12,183 bases of DNA from contig CAITEM010000319.1 of NCBI GenBank assembly GCA_903891395.1, forward strand, positions 1-12,183. Reading direction: 5' to 3'. The position numbers and the translations under genes are program-made. The DNA comes from an uncultured Hyphomicrobiales bacterium (GTDB lineage: Bacteria > Pseudomonadota > Alphaproteobacteria > Rhizobiales > Xanthobacteraceae). This document shows, piece after piece, positions 6,804 to 12,183 of this stretch; position 1 is the first letter of the stretch; every line of letters begins with the position of its first letter. The notes beneath the pieces were generated by a model, which was not told the DNA's origin, did no database searches, and worked only from the letters and a program-made list of their open reading frames with translations.

Positions 6804-7751
6804 TCAGCCGCGGCGTTTCCTGCGCGGCTTGATGGCGGCGTTCCATCGTTGGTGTATCTGCGCGACTTCGGTCTCGATCCGTTCGAGGAACATACGCGCC
6901 TGCGTCGACAGCGTGCGCCGCGTCGGCTGAATGACGACGAAGTCGGCGTGCAGCTCGGGGCCGACGATTGGATTGACGATCAGTTCTCCGCGGCCGATGT
7001 CGTTGACAGAGATGACGCTCGGCAGGATCGTCACCCAATCGGAGCGTGCGACGAACTCCAAAGTCGCGATCATCGCGTCCATTTCCAGAATCGCTGCGAC
7101 TTCGACGCCGTGGCTTTGCAAGTACGTGTCGAGATTGCGCCGGCGGATGTTGTCGGGGCCCGGCACGACAATCTTCAGCGGCGCGCATTGCGACAGCCGG
7201 ACGGGCGCGAGCGGCGTATAGCCGGCGCGCGGACCGGAGATCATCATTTCGCGATCGCGCACCAGCAGCCGCGATTTGAGTCCGATCGTGCCCTCGAAGG
7301 CCGGGACGATGGCGAAGTCGAGTTCATCACCCATCACCATGCCGGTCAGAGTCGCGCTGTAGCCTTCGACAATGCGCAGGCGCACATCGCGATAGCGCGG
7401 CACGAAATCGTTCAGCACCGGCGCCAGCACGGCGCGGGTGAAGGTCGGCATCAGGCCGATGCGCAATTCGCCGGCGACCTGGCCGGCCAGCGAGCGGGCT
7501 TCTTCCGCGGCGTGCTCCAGCGCGCCGACGGCATCGACGCAGCGTTTGTAATAGCGCAGGCCCGCCGGCGTCGGCTTCACCTTGCCGGCCGCACGCTCAA
7601 ACAGTTGCACGCCCAGCGTCCGCTCGACCGAGGCGACGTGCTGCGAAATGCCCGATTGGGTGGCGTTTTCCCGCGCGGCGGCGCGGGTGAAAGAGCCTTC
7701 TTCGCAGACGGCGATGACGGCGCGAATTTGCCGCAGCGGGATGGTGTCCAT
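6804..7751 (-). CDS. LysR-type transcriptional regulator
   Basis: This 315-residue DNA-binding regulator has its winged helix-turn-helix at about residues 5-65 (GSFTRAAARENATQSGISQ, then VERTLGVQLFER), as in LysR-type regulators. The effector-binding periplasmic-binding-like domain starts near GELRIGLMPTF and runs to about 295. The tail is very basic (KPRRKRRG). LysR regulators usually control an adjacent divergent gene and sense a pathway metabolite. The divergent flavin monooxygenase/D-2-hydroxyacid dehydrogenase operon at 7861 is the likely target, and the gene may also autoregulate. The ATG at 7751 is the only sensible start, because the fold begins immediately. No Shine-Dalgarno sequence precedes it. 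Instead a TATAAT lies 5 bases upstream, which suggests a leaderless transcript. The stop codon is back to back with that of the glutathione transferase. Confidence 0.94.
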   Translation of the reverse strand: MDTIPLRQIRAVIAVCEEGSFTRAAARENATQSGISQHVASVERTLGVQLFERAAGKVKPTPAGLRYYKRCVDAVGALEHAAEEARSLAGQVAGELRIGLMPTFTRAVLAPVLNDFVPRYRDVRLRIVEGYSATLTGMVMGDELDFAIVPAFEGTIGLKSRLLVRDREMMISGPRAGYTPLAPVRLSQCAPLKIVVPGPDNIRRRNLDTYLQSHGVEVAAILEMDAMIATLEFVARSDWVTILPSVISVNDIGRGELIVNPIVGPELHADFVVIQPTRRTLSTQARMFLERIETEVAQIHQRWNAAIKPRRKRRG

Positions 7752-7756
7752 GTGCT

Positions 7757-7762
7757 ATTATA
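7757..7762 (-). promoter_or_regulatory. Consensus -10 element of the LysR gene, very close to its start codon
   Basis: On the minus strand the bases read TATAATAGCACATG, a perfect -10 hexamer ending only 5 bases before the ATG. Transcription typically begins about 7 bases after the -10, so it would begin at or next to the start codon and leave no room for a ribosome-binding site. The -35 is weak: TTGCTT with 15-base spacing is the best I can see. Such a weak -35 would suit a regulated or autoregulated promoter. Confidence 0.55.
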
Positions 7763-7764
7763 AA

Positions 7765-7795
7765 AAATAATGAGCTAAAGCAAAATACATTATTT
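7765..7795. promoter_or_regulatory. AT-rich dyad in the LysR/monooxygenase divergent promoter, candidate LysR operator
   Basis: AAATAATG (7765-7772) and CATTATTT (7788-7795) form an 8-bp perfect inverted repeat with a 15-base spacer. The arm centres are 23 bp apart, about two helical turns. The dyad lies in a very AT-rich patch between two divergent genes, adjacent to the -10 of the LysR gene. This is where a LysR regulator normally binds to control itself and its target. I could not fit a clean T-N11-A box, so assignment to this regulator is inference. Confidence 0.5.
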
Positions 7796-7811
7796 CACCT
7801 CAGGACCTGAA

Positions 7812-7822
7812 ACCCTTAGGGT
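7812..7822. repeat. 11-bp perfect palindrome in the monooxygenase leader
   Basis: ACCCT-T-AGGGT is a perfect palindrome with a single central base, ending 38 bases before the monooxygenase start codon. It could be an additional protein-binding site downstream of the dyad in the divergent promoter. Eleven-base palindromes also occur by chance, so this is a weak call. Confidence 0.3.
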
Positions 7823-7860
7823 GCGGCCAAACAGACAACGCGCACCCAAGGACAAGGCTT

Positions 7861-8949
7861 ATGAAGCTCGGCTTCTTCACCATGCCCATCCATCCGCTGG
7901 ACAAGGACTGGCGGCAGTCGCTGCGCGAGGACCGCGAGGCCTTCATCCTGGCCGACCAACTCGGCTTCACCGAGGGCTACGTCGGCGAACACATTACCGA
8001 CCGCGCCGAGAACATTACGTCGTGCGCCATTTTTATTGCCAGCCTGATCGACGCGACCAAGACCATCAAACTCGGCACCGGCACCATCAATATGCCGAAC
8101 AGCCACCCGGCCGCGATCGCGTCGCAGATCGCGATGCTCGATCACATGCTCGACGGCCGCTTTATTTTTGGCATCAGTCCTGGCGGCCTGCTGTCCGACG
8201 CCGAATTGTTCGGCAATCTCGATGCCAACCGCAACGAAATGTTTCTCGAGTCGATCAATTCGGTGCTGGCGATCTGGGCTGGCGAGCCGCCGTACAACCT
8301 CGATGGCAAATATTGGAAGGTGAAGGTCGAACGTACTTTTCTCCCCGACCTCGGACAAGGTTATATCGCCAAGCCGCTGCAACGTCCGCATCCGCCGATC
8401 GTCGTCACCGCCGTCGCGCCCTTCTCCAAAGGCGTGACTGAAGCTGCAGCGCGGGGCTGGGATCCGATCTCGGCGAACTTCCTGATGCCGCAGTGGGTGA
8501 AAAGCCACTGGCCGAAATATGTCGAAGGCTGCGAGCGCGCTGGGCGTCCCGCCGATCCGGCCAACTGGCGTGTCGCGCGCAGTATTTTCGTCGCCGACGA
8601 CGAGAAGACCGCGAAGGCTTACGCCACCGATCCGAACGGGCCGTATCGTTTCTATTACTCGCAGCTCTACACCAAGCTGAAGATGAACGGCCGCATCGAG
8701 CTTTTCAAGTCGCACCGCGAGCAACCCGACGACGAAGTCACGCTCGATTATGTCTGCGATCAACTCATCACCTACGGCACGCCGGACAAGGTGGCGGACG
8801 AATTGCTGAAGTACCAGGAAACGGTCGGCGAGTTCGGCACCTTGCTTTACGCCGGCAAAGACTGGAAAGATCCCACGCTCGGCAAGCGCTCGATGGTGCT
8901 GCTCGCCGAGAAAGTCCTGCCCAAGATCAACGCGGCGGCCAAAAAATGA
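7861..8949 (+). CDS. Luciferase-like (LLM class) flavin-dependent monooxygenase
   Basis: This 362-residue cytoplasmic TIM-barrel flavoprotein belongs to the bacterial luciferase-like superfamily, which uses reduced FMN (or F420) and oxygen to oxidise small organic compounds. The barrel begins MKLGFFTMP. VGEHITD at 41-47, LGTGTIN at 71-77, His82-Pro83 in NSHPAAIA, and LDGRFIFGISPGG at 97-109 are the typical flavin-site segments. The C-terminal part ends in the family pattern ITYGTPDKVADEL. Overall it most resembles limonene/alkanal monooxygenase-type members, but the substrate cannot be read from sequence and a separate flavin reductase would be required. The ATG is preceded by AAGGACAAGG. The stop overlaps the next start as ATGA, so the D-2-hydroxyacid dehydrogenase is co-expressed. 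The divergent LysR gene is 109 bases away. Confidence 0.92.
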   Translation: MKLGFFTMPIHPLDKDWRQSLREDREAFILADQLGFTEGYVGEHITDRAENITSCAIFIASLIDATKTIKLGTGTINMPNSHPAAIASQIAMLDHMLDGRFIFGISPGGLLSDAELFGNLDANRNEMFLESINSVLAIWAGEPPYNLDGKYWKVKVERTFLPDLGQGYIAKPLQRPHPPIVVTAVAPFSKGVTEAAARGWDPISANFLMPQWVKSHWPKYVEGCERAGRPADPANWRVARSIFVADDEKTAKAYATDPNGPYRFYYSQLYTKLKMNGRIELFKSHREQPDDEVTLDYVCDQLITYGTPDKVADELLKYQETVGEFGTLLYAGKDWKDPTLGKRSMVLLAEKVLPKINAAAKK

Positions 8950-9935
8950 CCAAGCCAAGAGTATTCGTCACGCAGCCAATCGCCGAGAGCGCGCTGGCGC
9001 GGCTGCGCCAAGTCGCCGACGTCGAGGTCAATCCGGATTCCAGCCGCGTGTTGGCGAAGGACAAGCTGATCGAAGGCGTCAAGCGCGCCGACATCCTGCT
9101 GTCGCTGCTGCACGACAGGGTCGACCGCGACGTGCTCACCGCCAATCCGAATTTGAAGGCGGTGTCGGCGATGAACATCACGCAGGATCTCATCGACCTG
9201 CAAGCCGCGACCGAACTCGGCATTCCCGTCACCAATATCACGGCGATGGTCACCGACGCGACGGCCGACATTGCGTTCGGTCTGCTGCTGTCGGCGGCGC
9301 GCAACATCGTGCTGGGCGACAAACTGTTCCGGCAGGGCATCTATCCCGGCTCGCAGTCGAACCACCTCGCCGGCTATGCGGTGAGCGGCAAGACGCTCGG
9401 TCTCGTCGGTTTCGGCCGCATCGGGCAGGCGGTGGCGCGGCGCGGCCGTGGCTTCGGCATGAAAATCATCTATTCCGATCCGCGGCGTTTGCCGGAGGCA
9501 GAAGAGGCAAAGTTTGAAGCCACGCATCTGAGCTTCGACGATGTGCTGCGCCAGGCCGATTTCGTCTCGATGCATCCGCAACTGACGCCGGAGACGCGGC
9601 ACTTGATGAGCGACAAGCAGTTCGCACTGATGAAACCGACGGCTTTCATCGTAAACACGTCGCGCGGCCCGATCATCGAAGAGGCGGCGCTGGTGCGAGC
9701 ACTCAAGGCCAAGCAAATCGCTGGCGCCGGTCTCGACGTCTATGAGAACGAGCCGGAAGTTTCGCCCGAGCTCGTCGCGATGAACAATGTGGTGCTGACG
9801 CCGCATCTCGGCAGCGGCGTGCTGGAGCTGCGCGAGGGTATGGCGCATGTTGTGGTCGATAACATTATCGCGCTGATCGAGAACAGGCCGCCGGTGAGTT
9901 GCCTCAATCCGCAGGTGTTGAAGAAGTTGTTTTAG
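8946..9935 (+). CDS. D-isomer-specific 2-hydroxyacid dehydrogenase (NAD-dependent)
   Basis: This 329-residue cytoplasmic enzyme interconverts a 2-oxoacid and the D-2-hydroxyacid. The nucleotide motif GLVGFGRIG is at residues 152-160, with Asp178 at the end of beta-2 (NAD type, though followed by Arg180-Arg181). The catalytic triad is present: Arg240 in NTSRGP, Glu269 in DVYENEP and His287 in PHLGS. Length is typical. The same frame is open far upstream through the monooxygenase gene. The ATG at 8946 is chosen because it gives a standard N-terminus (MTKPRVFVTQP) and overlaps the upstream TGA by ATGA. There is little Shine-Dalgarno sequence, so translation is probably coupled. The family includes phosphoglycerate, glyoxylate/hydroxypyruvate and D-lactate dehydrogenases; this one is not resolved further. 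The pairing suggests a shared catabolic route with the monooxygenase. Confidence 0.93.
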   Translation: MTKPRVFVTQPIAESALARLRQVADVEVNPDSSRVLAKDKLIEGVKRADILLSLLHDRVDRDVLTANPNLKAVSAMNITQDLIDLQAATELGIPVTNITAMVTDATADIAFGLLLSAARNIVLGDKLFRQGIYPGSQSNHLAGYAVSGKTLGLVGFGRIGQAVARRGRGFGMKIIYSDPRRLPEAEEAKFEATHLSFDDVLRQADFVSMHPQLTPETRHLMSDKQFALMKPTAFIVNTSRGPIIEEAALVRALKAKQIAGAGLDVYENEPEVSPELVAMNNVVLTPHLGSGVLELREGMAHVVVDNIIALIENRPPVSCLNPQVLKKLF

Positions 9936-9944
9936 CTTCCGCGT

Positions 9945-10022
9945 CCGGGACCCAGCTTTCTTATTAACCAACCGGGTCCCGGTTCTGCAGTGCACCGTTT
10001 CACGCTGCGCTGCGCCCGGGAC
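9945..10022. repeat. Palindromic intergenic repeat with alternative hairpins, possible bidirectional terminator
   Basis: The 96 bases between two convergent genes contain three copies of one heptamer in alternating orientation: CCGGGAC at 9945-9951, GTCCCGG at 9976-9982, CCGGGAC at 10016-10022. The first and second extend to a 9-bp perfect stem (CCGGGACCC with GGGTCCCGG, 20-base loop). The second and third form a competing 7-bp stem. The layout resembles, from memory, dispersed extragenic palindromic repeats of Bradyrhizobium-type genomes. Genome-wide copies cannot be checked here. Location between convergent stop codons suits a bidirectional transcription end, although no T-run follows. Confidence 0.6.
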
Positions 10023-10031
10023 AAGTGATGG

Positions 10032-10511
10032 CTACGACTTATCCCTTGCCCAAGTCACAATGACCTTCACCGTTTTGTTGTCGACGTTGGGGTGTGGCAT
10101 CGGCGGGCTTTCAATGTTGAGCACGTCGTCACCCTCGAAGCGCAGGAAGCGCACCTGCTCGCCGCCGACCCAGGCTTCGTTCCAGGCGACCTCGACCTTG
10201 GTGATGACCTTGTTGTCCTCGACGCGGTAACGTCCGCTATAGGCGATCATCGAGCGCAGCGCCTTGGCGCGGTCCTCGTCGGTCTTGGGCACCGGGCGGC
10301 CATTGGCGGTGACCAGCGCGAGCCAGCGGCCTTCCGGCGTCGCGATCTGATAGCCGCGAGGACTGTCGCCGAGCACCGGCGTCCGCTCCTTGGTCGCTGC
10401 GTCTTCATAAGTGACGGCGACCAGCTTCCAGGTTCCGATAATGCGGTCCTTGTCGGCGGCGTGGGCGGCATTGCCCAGCAGCAGCAAGGCGCAGAATAAA
10501 ATTGAACGCAT
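10032..10511 (-). CDS. Exported lipocalin-like domain protein
   Basis: This 159-residue protein has a Sec signal peptide (MRSILF, a Leu-rich core, cleavage expected after AHA at residue 18). The mature domain starts KDRIIGTWKLVAVTYED. The GTWKLV start, the later GRWLALV and SGRYRVEDNKVI segments and the small beta-rich make-up match bacterial lipocalin-like domains (Lipocalin_5 type). Such proteins are predicted to form a small barrel that may hold a hydrophobic ligand; no enzymatic role is established. The only cysteine (C7) is inside the signal peptide and is not a lipobox. The ATG has GGGAGG 5 bases upstream. It follows the short-chain dehydrogenase by 30 bases on the same strand, so it is probably the last gene of that operon. 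Periplasmic location is inferred. Confidence 0.85.
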   Translation of the reverse strand: MRSILFCALLLLGNAAHAADKDRIIGTWKLVAVTYEDAATKERTPVLGDSPRGYQIATPEGRWLALVTANGRPVPKTDEDRAKALRSMIAYSGRYRVEDNKVITKVEVAWNEAWVGGEQVRFLRFEGDDVLNIESPPMPHPNVDNKTVKVIVTWARDKS

Positions 10512-10541
10512 GAAGTCCTCCCGGAAGTTTTGCCAGCGAGT

Positions 10542-11312
10542 TTATTCCGCCGTCCAGCCGCCGTCGAGGACGAGCGCCGAGCCTGTCATCAGCGACGAGG
10601 CGTCCGAGGCGAGGAAGATGATGGCGCCGGTGAGTTCCTCGAGCTGGCCGAGCCGGCCCAGTTTGATCTTGCCCAGCACCTCGTCGCGGAAGGCTTTGTT
10701 TTCGAAAAAAGGCCTCGTCATCGGCGTCTCAAGAAACGTCGGGCCCAGCGAATTAAAGCGAATGTTGTTCGGCGCAAGCTCGACCGCCATCGCCTTGGTG
10801 AAGCCCTCCATCGCGTGCTTCGACGCGCAGTAGACGGTGCGCCGCGCGGCGCCGACATGGCCCATCTGCGACGAGATGTTGATGATCGAGCCCGGCAGTT
10901 TTTCGTCGAGCAGGCGCCTGGCAACCGTCTGCGCCATGAAGAAGGCGGCGCGAACATTGAGTCCCATGATCGCGTCGAAATCTTCGATCGTGACATCGGC
11001 CAGCATCTTCGGCCTGTTCATGCCGGCATTGTTGACCAGCACGTGATAGGGCGGCCGAGATGCCAGCGCGGTGCGGACCGCTTCGATATCGGTCACATCG
11101 AGGGGGAGCGCGTCGGCCTCCTGGCCCCGTGCGCGGATCGCCGCCGCCGCCTCCTCGATTTCCGTTGCCGTGCGGGCGGCGAGCGTGACGTGCGCGCCGG
11201 CCTCGGCCAGCGCGGCGGCGGCGGTCAGGCCGATGCCGCGACCGGCGCCGGTGACGAGCGCGCGCCGTCCGTCGAGGCGGAAGGACGCCGTCCGTGTGAG
11301 CGCGACGCTCAC
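10542..11312 (-). CDS. Short-chain dehydrogenase/reductase (SDR), FabG-like
   Basis: This is a 256-residue classical SDR that oxidises an alcohol or reduces a carbonyl with NAD(P). The cofactor motif TGAGRGIG is at residues 21-28, NNAG at 94-97 and the structural Asn119 in GLNV. The catalytic Ser148 (NISS) pairs with Tyr161 and Lys165 of YCASK. The C-terminus is DGGWTAE. Arg47 after beta-2, with no acidic residue there, suggests NADP preference. The frame is open much further upstream through the HisD-like gene. I place the start at GTG 11312 because it gives the normal short N-terminus and overlaps the upstream stop as GTGA, implying translational coupling. It thus works with the HisD-family dehydrogenase, perhaps on the other hydroxyl or stereoisomer of one substrate (inference). 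Substrate unknown. Confidence 0.92.
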   Translation of the reverse strand: MSVALTRTASFRLDGRRALVTGAGRGIGLTAAAALAEAGAHVTLAARTATEIEEAAAAIRARGQEADALPLDVTDIEAVRTALASRPPYHVLVNNAGMNRPKMLADVTIEDFDAIMGLNVRAAFFMAQTVARRLLDEKLPGSIINISSQMGHVGAARRTVYCASKHAMEGFTKAMAVELAPNNIRFNSLGPTFLETPMTRPFFENKAFRDEVLGKIKLGRLGQLEELTGAIIFLASDASSLMTGSALVLDGGWTAE

Positions 11313-12181
11313 TCCGCCGCCTGCGCGTAGGGCACATTGCGGCGGCCGTAGCGGCGCACGCGGATGTTGGCCTGCTCGGCGTGGCCGGAGAAGCCTTCGA
11401 GGATGCACAGCCGCGAGCAATATTCGCCAATCATGGCGCTGGCTTCGTCGGTCAGCACCTTCTGATAAGTGCAGGTCTTGAGGAACTTGCCGACCCACAG
11501 GCCGCCGGTGAAGCGCGCGTTCTTCTTGGTCGGCAGCGTGTGATTGGTGCCGATCACCTTGTCGCCGTAGGCGACGTTGGTGCGCGGGCCCAAGAATAGC
11601 GCGCCGAAATTCTGCATGTTGTTGAGGAAGTAATCCGGGTCCTTGGTCATGACCTGGACGTGCTCGGAGGCGATGCGGTCGGCTTCGCGGACCATTTCCT
11701 CGTAGCTGTCGCAGACGATGACTTCGCCATAGTCCTTCCACGCCTGGCCGGCGACGTCAGCGGTCGGCAGGATGGTCAGCAGGCGCTCGACCTCGTTCAT
11801 GGTGTCACGCGCGAGCTTTTCCGAATTGGTGATCATCACCGCCGGCGAGTTCGGGCCGTGCTCGGCCTGGCCCAGCAAATCCGTGGCGCAGATTTCGCCA
11901 TCCACTGAGTCATCGGCGATGATCAGCGTTTCGGTCGGGCCGGCTAGCAGATCGATGCCGATGCGGCCGAACAACTGGCGTTTGGCTTCGGCGACATAGG
12001 CATTGCCGGGACCGACGATCATGTCGACCGGCGCAATGGTCTCGGTGCCGAGCGCCATGGCGGCGACGGCCTGCACACCGCCGAGCACGTAGATCTCGTC
12101 GGCGCCGCCGAAGTACATGGCGGCGACGATGGCGGGGTGAGGGCCGCCCTTGTACGGCGGCGCGCAGCCGATGATGCGGCG
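11309..12181 (-). CDS. HisD-family dehydrogenase, probably a catabolic (HpsN-like) paralogue (5' end cut by window edge)
   Basis: The C-terminal 290 residues are visible; HisD proteins are about 430, so about 140 N-terminal residues lie beyond the right edge. The frame is open to the edge, and the first ATG at 12118 is internal. Histidinol dehydrogenases oxidise an alcohol twice, to the acid, with NAD and a zinc ion. Conserved zinc ligands are seen: Gln and His of GQAEHGP, Asp of AYGDKV and His of SGHAEQA. The catalytic Glu-His pair is in SEHVQ. Several segments (GTNHTLPTKKNARF, TGGLWVGKFLKTCTYQ, EYCSRLCILEGFSGHAEQA) differ from biosynthetic HisD. From memory they resemble sulfopropanediol 3-dehydrogenase HpsN. 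No his genes are adjacent, and it is translationally coupled to an SDR, supporting a catabolic role. Family call firm, HpsN-like call tentative. Confidence 0.88.
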   Translation of the reverse strand, partial: RRIIGCAPPYKGGPHPAIVAAMYFGGADEIYVLGGVQAVAAMALGTETIAPVDMIVGPGNAYVAEAKRQLFGRIGIDLLAGPTETLIIADDSVDGEICATDLLGQAEHGPNSPAVMITNSEKLARDTMNEVERLLTILPTADVAGQAWKDYGEVIVCDSYEEMVREADRIASEHVQVMTKDPDYFLNNMQNFGALFLGPRTNVAYGDKVIGTNHTLPTKKNARFTGGLWVGKFLKTCTYQKVLTDEASAMIGEYCSRLCILEGFSGHAEQANIRVRRYGRRNVPYAQAAE

Positions 12182-12183
12182 CA

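Noticed and set aside
8493..8945. N-terminal extension of the D-2-hydroxyacid dehydrogenase through the monooxygenase gene
   Set aside because: The frame is open only by composition. The enzyme fold begins at 8946, where ATGA overlaps the upstream stop codon.
7816..8958. A 380-codon open frame on the minus strand opposite the flavin monooxygenase
   Set aside because: It covers the whole of a gene with clear family motifs on the other strand and shows only low-complexity, charged composition.
11313..11741. N-terminal extension of the SDR through the HisD-like gene
   Set aside because: The Arg-rich extension is a frame shadow. GTG 11312 gives a standard SDR N-terminus and a GTGA overlap.
1..12183. 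CRISPR arrays, tRNA or rRNA genes, insertion sequences, prophage or defence genes
   Set aside because: I found no spaced repeat arrays, no RNA gene signatures, no transposase-like proteins and no composition break large enough to suggest an island.

Overview
This window is a GC-rich stretch of chromosome-like DNA. Its protein sequences and gene organisation suit an alphaproteobacterium of the order Hyphomicrobiales (Bradyrhizobium, Rhodopseudomonas or Xanthobacteraceae type). That assignment rests on overall style (Liv-type transporter, codon use, intergenic palindromes) and not on a marker gene. There are twelve protein genes. Two are cut by the window edges. I see no RNA gene, insertion sequence, phage gene or CRISPR array.

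Layout. (1) Bases 1-3926, minus strand: a branched-chain-amino-acid-type (Liv/HAAT) ABC transporter operon in the order permease LivH, permease LivM, periplasmic binding protein, ATPase LivG. LivG runs off the left edge, and a LivF would be expected beyond it. A 249-base region upstream of livH (3927-4175) holds repeated and palindromic motifs. (2) 4176-5078 minus and 5233-6120 plus: two divergently transcribed beta-hydroxyacid dehydrogenases of the 3-hydroxyisobutyrate/6-phosphogluconate dehydrogenase superfamily. One has a NAD-type and the other an NADP-type nucleotide site. The plus-strand one is followed closely by a zeta-class-like glutathione S-transferase (6150-6803). (3) 6804-7751 minus: a LysR-type regulator. 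Its stop codon abuts that of the transferase, and it diverges from a two-gene operon at 7861-9935. That operon encodes a luciferase-like flavin monooxygenase and a D-2-hydroxyacid dehydrogenase whose reading frames overlap by ATGA. (4) 9936-10031: a convergent intergenic region filled by palindromic repeats. (5) 10032-12183 minus: a HisD-family dehydrogenase (probably a catabolic paralogue rather than biosynthetic HisD, cut at the right edge), a short-chain dehydrogenase overlapping it by GTGA, and a small exported lipocalin-like protein.

Taken together this reads as a catabolic and uptake neighbourhood for small organic (hydroxy)acids or alcohols: one importer, five NAD(P)-linked dehydrogenases, a flavin monooxygenase and a glutathione-dependent enzyme. 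The shared substrate cannot be told from sequence. No obviously novel defence or mobile system is present. The points most worth a second look are the HisD/SDR/lipocalin operon, the probably leaderless LysR regulator with its AT-rich dyad operator, and the structured region upstream of livH.
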